A stretch of 64,000 nt of DNA, taken from contig QKAF01000130.1 of the NCBI GenBank assembly GCA_003246455.1, positions 56,641 through 120,640 of the forward strand, given 5' to 3'. The stretch is from Bacteroidota bacterium (GTDB taxonomy: Bacteria; Bacteroidota; Ignavibacteria; SZUA-365). Under the pieces are notes generated by a model. It saw only the letters and a list, made by a program, of their open reading frames with translations, had not been told where the DNA came from and did not search any database. The translations under genes and the position numbers were made by a program. Numbering within the stretch: position 1 is the first letter of the stretch; the number at the start of each line of letters is the position of its first letter. Shown piece after piece: positions 51,510-60,660 of this stretch.

Positions 51510-53198
51510 ATGTCTCGATTGCGTGTCGTTTTACCGGCCCTCGTGCTCGCGGGTCTGCTCATTTCCTGCGGAACATCGGAGAAAGATCGCATGACCGAAG
51601 AATTCAAAGCTTTTCTGACCAAGTATGAGAGCACGGTTATTCCCCAAAACAGGGAAGCCGCACTGGCATATTTCAATGCAACGATCTCGGGTGACGAAGC
51701 GGACTATACCCGCGCGGCTGATCTCGAAGTGGAACTGACGAAGGTGTTCGCCAATAAGGAAGATTTCCAGACGCTCAAGCGCATCAGGGATGCGAAGGCC
51801 ATCAGCGACCCGCAGCTGCGCCGGCAGCTGGACGTCATTTACCTCTCCTACCTCGAGCGGCAGATCGACGAGAGCAGACTCGAGGAAATGATCCGTCTGC
51901 AGAACGAAAACGAAAAGAAGTTTTCGACGTTCCGCGCGGAGGTGAACGGGAAGAAGCTCACGGACAACGAAATCGAGGAAATTCTGCGCAATTCCACGAA
52001 CAGCGCGGAACTCGAAGCCGCGTGGACTGCGAGCAAGGAAATCGGGAAGGTGGCGGCGCCGGACGTTCTGCGCCTGGTGCGCATGCGCAATACGGCAGCC
52101 CGCGAACTCGGTTTCAAGAATTATCACGCGATGCAGCTCGAACTCAGCGAACAGGATCCGGAAGAGATCGCGACGCTGTTCGACGAGCTCGACGAACTCA
52201 CCGCCGGCGCATTCGCTCAGCTCAAGGCGGACATGGATGTCAAGCTTGCGAAGCGCTGCAACGTGACGGTGGAAGAACTGATGCCGTGGCATTATCAGAA
52301 CCGCTTTTTCCAGGAAGCGCCGAAAATCTACGACGTCGATCTCGATGTCTTCTACAAGGACAAGGATATCGTCGAGCTGGCAAAGCAGTATTACGCGGGA
52401 CTCAACCTTCCGATCGAGGACCTGGTCGAAAAGAGCGATCTCTACGAGAAGGAAGGCAAGTATCAGCATGCCTACTGCACGGACATCGACCGCGAAGGCG
52501 ACGTGCGTGTGATCTGCAACATCAAGCCCTCGTACAACTGGATGAATACGACGCTGCACGAATACGGGCATGCGGTGTATGACAAGTTCAACGACCGCAG
52601 TGTGCCGTGGTCGCTGCGCGAACCGGCCCATACGTTCACGACCGAGGCCATCGCGATGTTGTTCGGTCGCCTGGCCAGCAATCCCACATGGCTTGAGCAG
52701 GTTGCCGGGGTTCCCGCCGACCAGGTCGAAAAAGTGGCGGACGTGATGTTCCAGTCTCTGCGTCTCGAACAGCTGGTGTTCAGCCGCTGGGCACAGGTCA
52801 TGTACCGCTTCGAAAAGGCGATGTACGAGAATCCCGATCAGGATCTCAACGCCCTCTGGTGGCAGCTGGTGGAAAAATACCAGATGATCAAGAAGCCGGA
52901 TGGACGCGACAATCCCGACTGGGCATCGAAGATCCACGTGGCACTGTACCCGGCCTATTATCACAATTACCTGATGGGCGAACTTCTTGCATCCCAGCTG
53001 CATGCGCACATCTGCGGCAAGATCCTCAACAGCGAGAATCCCCGCAGGGAAGCGTATGTCGGACGTACGGAAGTCGGGACATTCCTGATCGACAACGTGT
53101 TCAAGCCCGGCCGCACGCTTCTGTGGAACGACATGATCGAAAACGCCACCGGCGAGAAACTCACCGCGAAATACTATGCGGCGCAGTTCGTGAACTGA
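51510..53198 (+). CDS. M2/M3-like zinc metallopeptidase, lipoprotein
   Basis: The lipobox LLISC (Cys20) is followed by a long helical protein. The zinc motif HEYGH lies in NTTLHEYGHAVYDKF, and the third ligand is expected in AHTFTTEAIAMLFGRL about 25 residues on. This spacing and the all-helical fold fit the gluzincin families M2 (dipeptidyl carboxypeptidase, ACE-like) and M3; I favour M2-like. It would trim peptides in the periplasm or at the outer membrane. The region before the start contains the heptamer array. Confidence 0.85.
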   Translation: MSRLRVVLPALVLAGLLISCGTSEKDRMTEEFKAFLTKYESTVIPQNREAALAYFNATISGDEADYTRAADLEVELTKVFANKEDFQTLKRIRDAKAISDPQLRRQLDVIYLSYLERQIDESRLEEMIRLQNENEKKFSTFRAEVNGKKLTDNEIEEILRNSTNSAELEAAWTASKEIGKVAAPDVLRLVRMRNTAARELGFKNYHAMQLELSEQDPEEIATLFDELDELTAGAFAQLKADMDVKLAKRCNVTVEELMPWHYQNRFFQEAPKIYDVDLDVFYKDKDIVELAKQYYAGLNLPIEDLVEKSDLYEKEGKYQHAYCTDIDREGDVRVICNIKPSYNWMNTTLHEYGHAVYDKFNDRSVPWSLREPAHTFTTEAIAMLFGRLASNPTWLEQVAGVPADQVEKVADVMFQSLRLEQLVFSRWAQVMYRFEKAMYENPDQDLNALWWQLVEKYQMIKKPDGRDNPDWASKIHVALYPAYYHNYLMGELLASQLHAHICGKILNSENPRREAYVGRTEVGTFLIDNVFKPGRTLLWNDMIENATGEKLTAKYYAAQFVN

Positions 53199-53254
53199 CA
53201 GCGAAATTTTCAGGTCCTATTCTCCGGAGAACACGTTTCTTCCGGAAACAGCTG

Positions 53255-53282
53255 CAGGGCGGATTCTCGAATCCGCCCTGCG
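53255..53282. terminator. Strong hairpin between convergent peptidase and hydrolase genes
   Basis: A perfect 12-bp stem GCAGGGCGGATT-CTCG-AATCCGCCCTGC lies 57 bases after the rightward stop and five bases from the leftward stop. There is no T-run on either side, so it may block RNA ends from decay rather than terminate by itself. Confidence 0.55.
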
Positions 53283-53286
53283 TGCG

Positions 53287-55104
53287 TCAAGGGGTGACAA
53301 CCAGCTTTCCGTGAAGTACTGCGCGGGAGGTGGAGAGGCGGTAGACATACACGCCTGCCGGCAAGGGGGAATCGAGGATGGCCGCATGCCGTCCTTTTTC
53401 CATGAAGCCCGAGACCGGAACGGCGACTTCGCGTCCCATCATGTCGTGGATCGACAGACGGACGTCCATCGCTCCCTGCAGCGCATATGAAAACGTGGTC
53501 CGGTCGCGGGAGGGATTCGGCCAGGCCGGGAAGAGACGCACAGCATCATCCGCCACCGGCGGAATCTCCGCGGAGGTACTTCCGGTCTGCACGTACAGGG
53601 AAATACGGGAGGGATCGCTTCCGCCGGAAATGAAGGTGTCCAGTGAAGGGACGGGCGGACCGATCACGACATTGCCGAAGTTGTTCGCCTGGTCGGGAAC
53701 GAGCGCGGCTCCGCCGTTCAGCAGCGCCTCGATCACATGCCCCGCTTTCACTGTGTGCAGCACGGATGTCAGGGTAAATTCCACGGTGACGTCGCTGTTC
53801 GTCTCCGATGCCTGGCGATGGCCGCGGCAGATGGGGATGCGCGTTCCTGATACCGGATCCCGGTCGTAAAGAAGGAGATTCATCTGGTACGGGGTTCCCG
53901 TTGCGCGCACGAGCAGCCGGGCGCTGCCCGGAGGAGGCAGAATGCGGACGTCGGACAGCAGGGGTGCGGTACGGAAAGACAACGGTGTCGAACCCAGAAT
54001 ATTGATGTACGTGATCAGGTGTTCGGCCCGTGCGGGAGGCGGCTGGAAGCCGAGTCCGCCGGCACCGAAATAGAGGTCGAGCTGCGACATGCCGTCCGGA
54101 AGGGGAGAGGAAGGCAGCAGCCATCGGGATGTCGCGTCCGCGGCGTAGGACTGCGCCGCCCGGGTGCCTCCGTCGAAGAAAATCACGGCGCTGTCGGGCG
54201 AGGCCACCGGCGCAGCGGAGGCGTCTTCCTTCAGCCAGTAGGCCAGCCAGCGGTCGATGACGTCGAGGACGTACCCGTTCTGATCCGGCGAGGGGGGCAT
54301 GGAATGCCCACCCGGATACAGGACGATGCGTTTCGCCGCCGGTATCGCCTCGAATTGCCGCAGCGCTGCATTCTGATTGAAAAATCCGTCGTGATAACTG
54401 ATGAAAATTGCGGTCGGGGTGGTCACCGAAGATTCGCGCGCATTCGTCGCATTGTCCCGCAGGAACGGTCGAAGGGCGGAGTAATCGCCGCTCTCGCGCG
54501 CGTACTTGAGGAGCGAGGCGACCGCCGGATCGAAACGAACATCCGTCGTCGTGGTAGCGGCGGCAAACGTCCAGTTCATCGCGTCGTTCTCGAGCCAGTT
54601 CTCCTCCGCGCGTCCGTTCGCGATGATGGAAACCACGCAGCGCACCCCCATGTCGTAAGCGGCGGCATTCCATGCATGGAGTCCGCCCTGCGATCCGCCC
54701 TGCACCGCGATGCGTGCCGGGTTTACTCCGGGGAGCTGTTTCGTGAACGCGATGTTTTCGCGAAGGTCATCCAGAATCCGGGGTGCGGCGAAGAACGTAA
54801 ACAGTCCTTCCGAGCTGCCCTGTCCCCGAACGCTGTATGCCGCCGCGGCAAATCCCCTGCGGGCATAGTTGACGGCCAGCGCCCGGTTGTTGTTTTTTGA
54901 TCCACCGAAACCATGAACCAGCAGAATGGCGGGATATCCCTCCGGGGGTCGAGGGGTCGTCGGGAGGACATAGAGTGCGTCGAGCCTGACGCCGTCACTC
55001 ATCACGAGTGTCGTGTCGACCGCGACCTGAGCCCGTCCCGGCATCGCCATGAGCAGCACGGCGGCGAGGATTGCGGGTGCGGTTCGAAGAGATTGCATTT
55101 TCAT
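53287..55104 (-). CDS. CocE/NonD (S15-type) alpha/beta hydrolase with T9SS sorting domain
   Basis: The start at MKMQSLRTAPAILAAVLLMAMPGRAQ gives a signal peptide. The alpha/beta-hydrolase core has PAILLVHGFGGSKNNNRALA, the nucleophile elbow GGSQGG and a His-bearing YPGGHSMPPSPDQ. A jelly-roll domain like the X-Pro dipeptidyl-peptidase C-terminal domain follows (LLPSSPLPDGMSQLDLYFGA ... VEFTLTSVLHTVKAGHVIEAL). The end (LFPAWPNPSRDRTTFSYALQ ... GVYVYRLSTSRAVLHGKLVV) is a T9SS type A sorting domain. It is probably a secreted peptidase or esterase; specificity unknown. Confidence 0.87.
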   Translation of the reverse strand: MKMQSLRTAPAILAAVLLMAMPGRAQVAVDTTLVMSDGVRLDALYVLPTTPRPPEGYPAILLVHGFGGSKNNNRALAVNYARRGFAAAAYSVRGQGSSEGLFTFFAAPRILDDLRENIAFTKQLPGVNPARIAVQGGSQGGLHAWNAAAYDMGVRCVVSIIANGRAEENWLENDAMNWTFAAATTTTDVRFDPAVASLLKYARESGDYSALRPFLRDNATNARESSVTTPTAIFISYHDGFFNQNAALRQFEAIPAAKRIVLYPGGHSMPPSPDQNGYVLDVIDRWLAYWLKEDASAAPVASPDSAVIFFDGGTRAAQSYAADATSRWLLPSSPLPDGMSQLDLYFGAGGLGFQPPPARAEHLITYINILGSTPLSFRTAPLLSDVRILPPPGSARLLVRATGTPYQMNLLLYDRDPVSGTRIPICRGHRQASETNSDVTVEFTLTSVLHTVKAGHVIEALLNGGAALVPDQANNFGNVVIGPPVPSLDTFISGGSDPSRISLYVQTGSTSAEIPPVADDAVRLFPAWPNPSRDRTTFSYALQGAMDVRLSIHDMMGREVAVPVSGFMEKGRHAAILDSPLPAGVYVYRLSTSRAVLHGKLVVTP

Positions 55105-55344
55105 CGGCAAATGAATTTGATCACGGGAATCGTCAGCGAAAAAATACATCACCGGGGCGTATTCCAGAAATGGCGTTCTTGCGGTGCTGCCGATCCCGAA
55201 TCCATTCCTTCCTCGCGCACGCGTCGCATCGGCATTCGTGACGTTTTCCAGTCTACGGCGATACCCTGTTTTTCCGTATCTTGAACGATGCACGCCTGCC
55301 GCGGCTGCATTGTCATTCTTGCGCACCAATGGAGGCCAGAAATC

Positions 55345-57474
55345 ATGTCACGCATTTTCCGCCTGACGATCCTGTTCCTGTTTTCCCTGTTTCTCGTCGT
55401 CGGGGTCACCGCCGACGAGGGAATGTATCCCCTCAGTGAAATCTCGCGTCTCGACCTGAAGGCGAAGGGATTGAAGATTGATGTATCCGAAATATACAAT
55501 CCTGACGGGGTCAGCCTCGTCGACGCCATCTGCCAGGTTGGCGGCGGCACGGGGGAATTCGTTTCGGCGGACGGACTGATTCTCACCAATCACCATATCG
55601 CGTTTCGCGGGGTCACGGACGCAAGCACGCCCGAGCACGACTACCTGCGCGACGGGTTTACCGCGTCGACACGCGAGGCCGAATATCCTGCGCAGGGCTA
55701 TGTCTGCCGCATCACCGAGGCGTATCGCGACGTCTCTAAGGAAGTGCTCGGAGTCGTGACCGACGCGATGTCGGCCGCGGAACGCAGCGACGCCATCCAG
55801 GAGCAGATGAAGAAGCTGGCGACGGAAGCCGAGGATGGACGTGAAAACATCTCCTGCGAGGTATCGGAAATGTTTCCCGGGAAAAGCTATGTCCTTTTCA
55901 CATACCGGATCATCCGCGACGTACGGCTCGTCTACGTGCCGCCCCTCGCGGTCGGCAATTACGGCGGAGAAACCGACAACTGGGTCTGGCCGCGTCATAC
56001 GGGAGACTTCTCGTTTCTTCGCGCGTACGTTGCGCCTGACGGGAAGACCGCTCCGTACGCCAAGGAGAATGTTCCGTACCGGCCGAAGCGTTTCATCAAA
56101 GTGTCGCCCAAAGGCGTGAGCGACGGGGACTTCGTCTTCATTCTCGGATACCCCGGCCGCACGTACCGGCATAAGAGCGCCGACTACATCGCCCTGTATC
56201 AGAACACCATTCTGCCCTACCTTTCCTCCCGTTACGACTACATGATCGAAACGATGGAAACGGCATCGCAGGGAAACCGCAACCTGCAGCTCGATTTCGC
56301 GAACCTGACGAAGGGACTCGCCAACGCCACGAAAAACTACAAGGGCAAACTGCAGGGGCTCCGTCGTCTTGGCCTCGTCGACAAGCGCCGTGCCGAGGAG
56401 GCGCAGCTGCAGAAATTCATCGACGCCGATCCCGCCCTGCACGCGAAGTACAGCAGGACGCTGGATGAACTCCGCGGAGTGTACAAGGAATATGAACGCA
56501 CGGCCCTGCAGGAGGTGATCGCTTCGATGATCGGGCGCAACCAGTTCATCGCCCTGCTCAGTTCGGTCATGATGGCGGTGGAAAAGGGAGACGTGACCGG
56601 AGAGAAGGCGACGCGCATGCAGCAGTTCGTCGAGAAACAGTACGGCCTGATCCACCGCGATACCGAGCTGGAATTCCTCGCGACCCTCCTGCTCGATTTC
56701 CGGAAACTTCCCGCCGATCAGGTGCCTGCCTCGGTGATCGCCTTCACCGGCGAGGAGACTGACCGTGCGAAAGTGCTCGCCCGGGTGCGCGAGGCGTTTC
56801 TCAAAAGCGCCATCGCGACGCACGACGGCATGATCGTGATCATGAACTGGGAAACGGAGAAGCTGGCGGCGAGCACCGATCCGTTCATCGAACTCGTTCG
56901 CGGGATCAACGTGCTCAACGAGGAGATCATCGAACGCCGCCGCACGCGCGACGGTGAACTCAAACGCCTCGAAGCGGATTTCCTCGACGCGAAAATGGCA
57001 TGGCAGAAAAAGGATTTCATCCCCGATGCCAACAGCACGCTGCGCCTCACCTACGGCTACATCCGCGGTTACGCTCCCGCGGATGCAACGATCTACAAGT
57101 CGCAGACAACCCTGCGCGGACTCGTCGAAAAGAACACCGGCGAGGAGCCGTTCAACGCACCTGCGCAGCTCGTGGAACTGTACAACACGAAGAACTATGA
57201 CAAGTCGTACGAAGACGCTCTACTCGAGGACGTGCCGATCGGCATGCTCTACAACATGGATACGACGGGCGGGAACTCCGGAAGCCCGGTGCTCAACGCG
57301 AACGGCGAACTCGTCGGCGTGAATTTCGATCGCGCTTTCGAGGCCACAGTCAACGATTACCAGTGGAGCGAGGATTACAGCCGCAGTATCGGTGCGGATA
57401 TCCGATACGTCCTCTTCGTCGCCAAGTATCTCGGCAAGGCGGATTTCCTTCTCCAGGAACTCGGTGTCCATTAA
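55345..57474 (+). CDS. S46-family dipeptidyl-peptidase, DPP11-like
   Basis: The start at MSRIFRLTILFLFSLFLVVGVTA has GGAGG nine bases upstream. The 709 residues are a complete S46 enzyme: the His region LILTNHHIAF (near 83-84), the aromatic WVWPRHTGDF region with the expected catalytic Asp, and GGNSGSPV (Ser near 645). The pocket position reads NFDRAF with Arg near 663, the residue that gives DPP11 its preference for Asp/Glu at P1. The partner at 22214 has Gly there. The walJ-like gene follows after 66 bases. Confidence 0.92.
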   Translation: MSRIFRLTILFLFSLFLVVGVTADEGMYPLSEISRLDLKAKGLKIDVSEIYNPDGVSLVDAICQVGGGTGEFVSADGLILTNHHIAFRGVTDASTPEHDYLRDGFTASTREAEYPAQGYVCRITEAYRDVSKEVLGVVTDAMSAAERSDAIQEQMKKLATEAEDGRENISCEVSEMFPGKSYVLFTYRIIRDVRLVYVPPLAVGNYGGETDNWVWPRHTGDFSFLRAYVAPDGKTAPYAKENVPYRPKRFIKVSPKGVSDGDFVFILGYPGRTYRHKSADYIALYQNTILPYLSSRYDYMIETMETASQGNRNLQLDFANLTKGLANATKNYKGKLQGLRRLGLVDKRRAEEAQLQKFIDADPALHAKYSRTLDELRGVYKEYERTALQEVIASMIGRNQFIALLSSVMMAVEKGDVTGEKATRMQQFVEKQYGLIHRDTELEFLATLLLDFRKLPADQVPASVIAFTGEETDRAKVLARVREAFLKSAIATHDGMIVIMNWETEKLAASTDPFIELVRGINVLNEEIIERRRTRDGELKRLEADFLDAKMAWQKKDFIPDANSTLRLTYGYIRGYAPADATIYKSQTTLRGLVEKNTGEEPFNAPAQLVELYNTKNYDKSYEDALLEDVPIGMLYNMDTTGGNSGSPVLNANGELVGVNFDRAFEATVNDYQWSEDYSRSIGADIRYVLFVAKYLGKADFLLQELGVH

Positions 57475-57540
57475 TTCCGCGGCAGAACGAAAGGCGGCGC
57501 AGGAGGCAATGTCGTCCTGCGCGCCGCCGAGGAGCAGCAC

Positions 57541-58323
57541 GTGAATATCATCGTCCTCAATTCCGGAAGCAACGGCAATGCGGTGTTCGTCGAATCGCCC
57601 CGCAGCGGTGCGGCCGTTCTGCTCGACTGCGGGATTTCGCGCAGACAGATCGAAGTTCGGCTGAAGGTCCATGGCCGTTATCTTCAGAACGTGAAGGGTC
57701 TCTTCATTACCCATGAACATGCCGACCACGTGCGCGGTGTTCCCGTCACGGCGAAGATGTACCGCATGCCGACGTATCTTACCGAGGCGACGTATCGCGG
57801 AATGCGGGTGAACCGGCCGCACAAGGGACATCGATTCATCCGCATCGGCGAAGCGGTGAAGGTTGAGGACATCACGGTCGAGGCGTTCTCAAAATCCCAT
57901 GACGCGCACGACCCGGTGTTCTTTCTCGTCACGATCGGCGAACTGCGATTTCTGTATGTCACCGATCTCGGCGAACATAACCAGGAGGTCGCGCGCCTTC
58001 TCGGAGAAGTGGATGCCGCCCTGATCGAGAGCAACTACGATGAACACATGCTCGAAACCGGCCCCTATCCCGAGCACCTGAAGGAGCGCATCCGTGCGGC
58101 GCACGGTCATCTGTCGAATCTCCAGGCGATGGAACTGGTGGAGAAGCACTGCAACGGCCGTCTGCAGACCCTTATCCTGGGCCACCTGAGCGAGAACAAC
58201 AATACGCCCGAAATCGTCCAGCGCGAAGTGGAAGGAGTGCTCGCCCGCCGGCCGGATTTTCGTCCGCGTATCGTCATCGCATCCCGTTACGAAGTCGGAG
58301 ACGTGGTAAGCATCACCGGGTAG
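57541..58323 (+). CDS. MBL-fold hydrolase, WalJ/YycJ-like
   Basis: The GTG start has GAGGAG upstream. The beta-lactamase-fold motif is HEHADHVRG (H-x-H-x-D-H). The family opening is IIVLNSGSNGNAVFVE...LLDCGIS, and LYVTDLGEH and LILGHLSENNNTPEIV complete the metal site. WalJ/YycJ proteins are exonuclease-like phosphodiesterases implicated in replication-linked DNA repair; that role is known in Firmicutes and inferred here. Confidence 0.9.
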   Translation: MNIIVLNSGSNGNAVFVESPRSGAAVLLDCGISRRQIEVRLKVHGRYLQNVKGLFITHEHADHVRGVPVTAKMYRMPTYLTEATYRGMRVNRPHKGHRFIRIGEAVKVEDITVEAFSKSHDAHDPVFFLVTIGELRFLYVTDLGEHNQEVARLLGEVDAALIESNYDEHMLETGPYPEHLKERIRAAHGHLSNLQAMELVEKHCNGRLQTLILGHLSENNNTPEIVQREVEGVLARRPDFRPRIVIASRYEVGDVVSITG

Positions 58324-58344
58324 GCCGGAACTCCGGTCGCATCG

Positions 58345-58381
58345 AAAAGAAAAATCCGTCCCATGAGGGACGGATTTTTTA
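58345..58381 (+). terminator. Bidirectional terminator after the WalJ-like gene
   Basis: The 12-bp stem AAAATCCGTCCC-ATGA-GGGACGGATTTT has an A-rich left flank and a T-run on the right. It separates this gene from the leftward TonB-domain gene. Confidence 0.88.
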
Positions 58382-58449
58382 CAGCATTCGGTTGGGAGTG
58401 TTATGGGCGAGGCCGCGGCTGGTTCAAGGCCGGTGCCTCACGGAGAATA

Positions 58450-59268
58450 TCAGAGATAGGCCTTTTTCATTTCGAGTTCCTGCGTCAGACGATCAACGCC
58501 CTCGACACCGACGGTGCGCGAGTTGACGACACCGGTACCCGGGAGTGCGACCTGGACATTGGCCCGTGCCTTTTCCTGCATTTCGCGACGGAACGTGGCG
58601 TCTGCCGCGTCGCTTATCGGCGCCTGTCCGCGGTGCTCATCGATCTGGTCGTGAAGGCGAAGAATGGCAGTCTCCTTTTTCTCGGCCAGGATGCGGTGAA
58701 TGTTTTTCGCTGCAGAAACCTTGTCCTCCATCTGCCGCTGAATCTCCTTCACCCGCGGCGGCGACGTTTTGCTGCGCTCCATGACGAAATCCTGGAATTT
58801 CTTCATCACGACTTCGTATTCCTGCTGCACGCGGGCGAGCTCGAGGCGTGACTGCCAGTACTGCTCGGGATCGGGGGAAAGCAGGAAATAGAACGGGATG
58901 CTGATGCGGAAATCGTGCGGGAGCCCTTTCACCGTCGCGTAGCCGACCGGGAAACGCGCGCGCATTGCGCTCGCGAGGGCAGACTGGTCAAACTCCGTTA
59001 CTCCCGACCCAACCGTGATTTCGCTGAATACCACCTCACCCTCGGAGGTGACGTACATCTGTACCTCGACGACGCCTTCCACACCCGCGCTCTGCTGTGC
59101 AGCGGGATAATCCGGCAGCTGAAACATCGGCTGCGCCGAGGACGTGAAGCGCACTTCATCGCCTTCGGACGGAAGCGTAAACAGAGGAGGAATGAAGCCG
59201 CGCGACTGCGAGATCACCGCGGTGGTAAGGGCCAGGAAGAGCACCAGAAAGGAGAACAAACGCTGCAT
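58450..59268 (-). CDS. TonB C-terminal-domain protein with C-terminal coiled coil
   Basis: A signal peptide (MQRLFSFLVLFLALTTAVISQ) precedes a TonB C-terminal-like domain at about 45-125: DYPAAQQSAGVEGVVEVQMYVTSEGEVVFSEITVGSGVTEFDQSALASAMRARF. A long charged helical region follows (SRLELARVQQEYEVVMKKFQDFVMERS ... IQRQMEDKVSAAKNIHRILAEKKETAILRLHDQ). Unlike classical TonB it has no N-terminal anchor-Pro-rich spacer, and the TonB domain is first. It is thus more likely a periplasmic adaptor than an energy transducer. Confidence 0.75.
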   Translation of the reverse strand: MQRLFSFLVLFLALTTAVISQSRGFIPPLFTLPSEGDEVRFTSSAQPMFQLPDYPAAQQSAGVEGVVEVQMYVTSEGEVVFSEITVGSGVTEFDQSALASAMRARFPVGYATVKGLPHDFRISIPFYFLLSPDPEQYWQSRLELARVQQEYEVVMKKFQDFVMERSKTSPPRVKEIQRQMEDKVSAAKNIHRILAEKKETAILRLHDQIDEHRGQAPISDAADATFRREMQEKARANVQVALPGTGVVNSRTVGVEGVDRLTQELEMKKAYL

Positions 59269-59434
59269 CGGTTTCTCCGGAATGAGACAAATCTATATTT
59301 ACTCAGGTGGGCTCTGCTTCAGCAGGTCCGTTAGATTACGGTGATTTCACGATAAATGCAATATGCTGTTAGAAAAATGTGAGAAATTCTGTAACCTTTC
59401 CGGCATGAATACTGTCAAGCATGATCCCATACAT

Positions 59435-59446
59435 TCGAATATTCGA
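59435..59446. promoter_or_regulatory. 12-bp perfect palindrome TCGAATATTCGA
   Basis: This palindrome lies in the 255-base gap between the TonB-domain gene and the membrane protein at 59524, about 80 bases before that start. It could be an operator; palindromes of this size also arise by chance. The rest of the gap shows AT-rich sequence but no clear element. Confidence 0.25.
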
Positions 59447-59523
59447 TGTCACGCCGTACCCCGCGCGCCGATTCAACTGCAATATTTTCAAGAACATGGC
59501 GTTATGATCCTGGAATCGGCCGC

Positions 59524-60657
59524 ATGAATGCCGTGTCATCGCACCAGCGATACCCCGTTCGAGCAGATTCAGTGACTGGAAGGCGCCGGAGAAATCCTGT
59601 TTTCTCCGCGGTCACGGTCATCGTCATCTTTTTCGCGATTATCACCGCGGCGGACGCGCAGCCGCTGTTTTATCGTGGACAGCAGTGGGGGAGCGAAGCG
59701 CAGTACTCCCCGTGGACGCTTCTGCTCAACGGCGGTTTCGATATTCTTCAGCTCGATCGGTATCGACGGGATGTTTTCCGCTATCCATTCGCCCGCGCGG
59801 GCCGGACGGTCTTCAGCAACCTGGGGAGGCCGCTGCCGCTCATCAGCCATTATGGCTGGGGAAAATTTCTTCGCAACGAGATCCTTCCGCTGGAGTTCAG
59901 TGAAGGGGCATCATGGTGGCCGAATTACCAGCTCCATCTTCTCGGCGGAGGGATGACCTTTGTAAAAATGGGCGAGTGGTACGAACAGCATGGAGCAGCG
60001 GCGCCGCGCCTGTGGTCGGCGGCGACGGTCATGGCCTATCACGTGCTCAACGAAATCATGGAGAACAACGGCAACGAGGGAGAACTCGTCGATCCCATCG
60101 CCGACATCTATCTGTTCGATATCGGCGGGATTCTCCTTTTCAGTATTGACGAGGTCGCGCACTTTTTTTCGCGCACGCTTCACATGAACGAGTGGTCGCT
60201 GCAGCCGACGCTCGCGCTGAACGATATGACGCTGCGAAACACCGGGCAGTACTTCGTGGTGAAGTACGACCTGCCATTCTGGGAAAACTATTCCGTGCTG
60301 TATGTATTCGGGGTGAATGGACTGGCGGGACTCACCCGCCGTTTCGACGACGGGAGGGCGCTGTCGGTGGCTGCCGGATTGCGGAACGCCGATATACTGC
60401 CGGAGACGGATAATCCGCTGCACCTGACCGGCAGTCTGGTGTGGAGTGCGGGGGTTTTCTACGATCGCGAGAATTCGCTGATGGCTTCACTGGTGTTCAG
60501 CGGAATCTCGTCGAACCTGGCGACGCTGAACGTGTATCCCGGATTCGTGGAGATCGCGGGAATCCGGCCCGGATGCTGGTGCACGATCACCACGAAAGGG
60601 CACGTGCTCTTCGGGCTGACGACACAGTGGGGCGCGGGTCTGGGTATCGGGGAATAG
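59524..60657 (+). CDS. DUF3943-like outer-membrane protein
   Basis: A hydrophobic leader (PVFSAVTVIVIFFAIITAADAQ) precedes a protein with an inner GGGMTFVKMGEWYEQHG ... YHVLNEIMENNGNEGELVDPIADIYLFDIGGILLF region, matching DUF3943-type proteins. A C-terminal half of likely barrel strands follows. ATG 59524 leaves 24 residues before the leader; a GTG at 59572 would give an ideal signal peptide and may be the true start. The ORF track start at 59446 is less likely. Function is unknown. Confidence 0.72.
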   Translation: MNAVSSHQRYPVRADSVTGRRRRNPVFSAVTVIVIFFAIITAADAQPLFYRGQQWGSEAQYSPWTLLLNGGFDILQLDRYRRDVFRYPFARAGRTVFSNLGRPLPLISHYGWGKFLRNEILPLEFSEGASWWPNYQLHLLGGGMTFVKMGEWYEQHGAAAPRLWSAATVMAYHVLNEIMENNGNEGELVDPIADIYLFDIGGILLFSIDEVAHFFSRTLHMNEWSLQPTLALNDMTLRNTGQYFVVKYDLPFWENYSVLYVFGVNGLAGLTRRFDDGRALSVAAGLRNADILPETDNPLHLTGSLVWSAGVFYDRENSLMASLVFSGISSNLATLNVYPGFVEIAGIRPGCWCTITTKGHVLFGLTTQWGAGLGIGE

Positions 60658-60660
60658 AAC

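Noticed and set aside
51139-51510. ORFs on both strands across the GCAGGAR array (51139..51510, 51156..51392, 51174..51449)
   Set aside because: Translations are only the repeat in different frames (RRQEAGS, LPPASC); no coding signal outside it.
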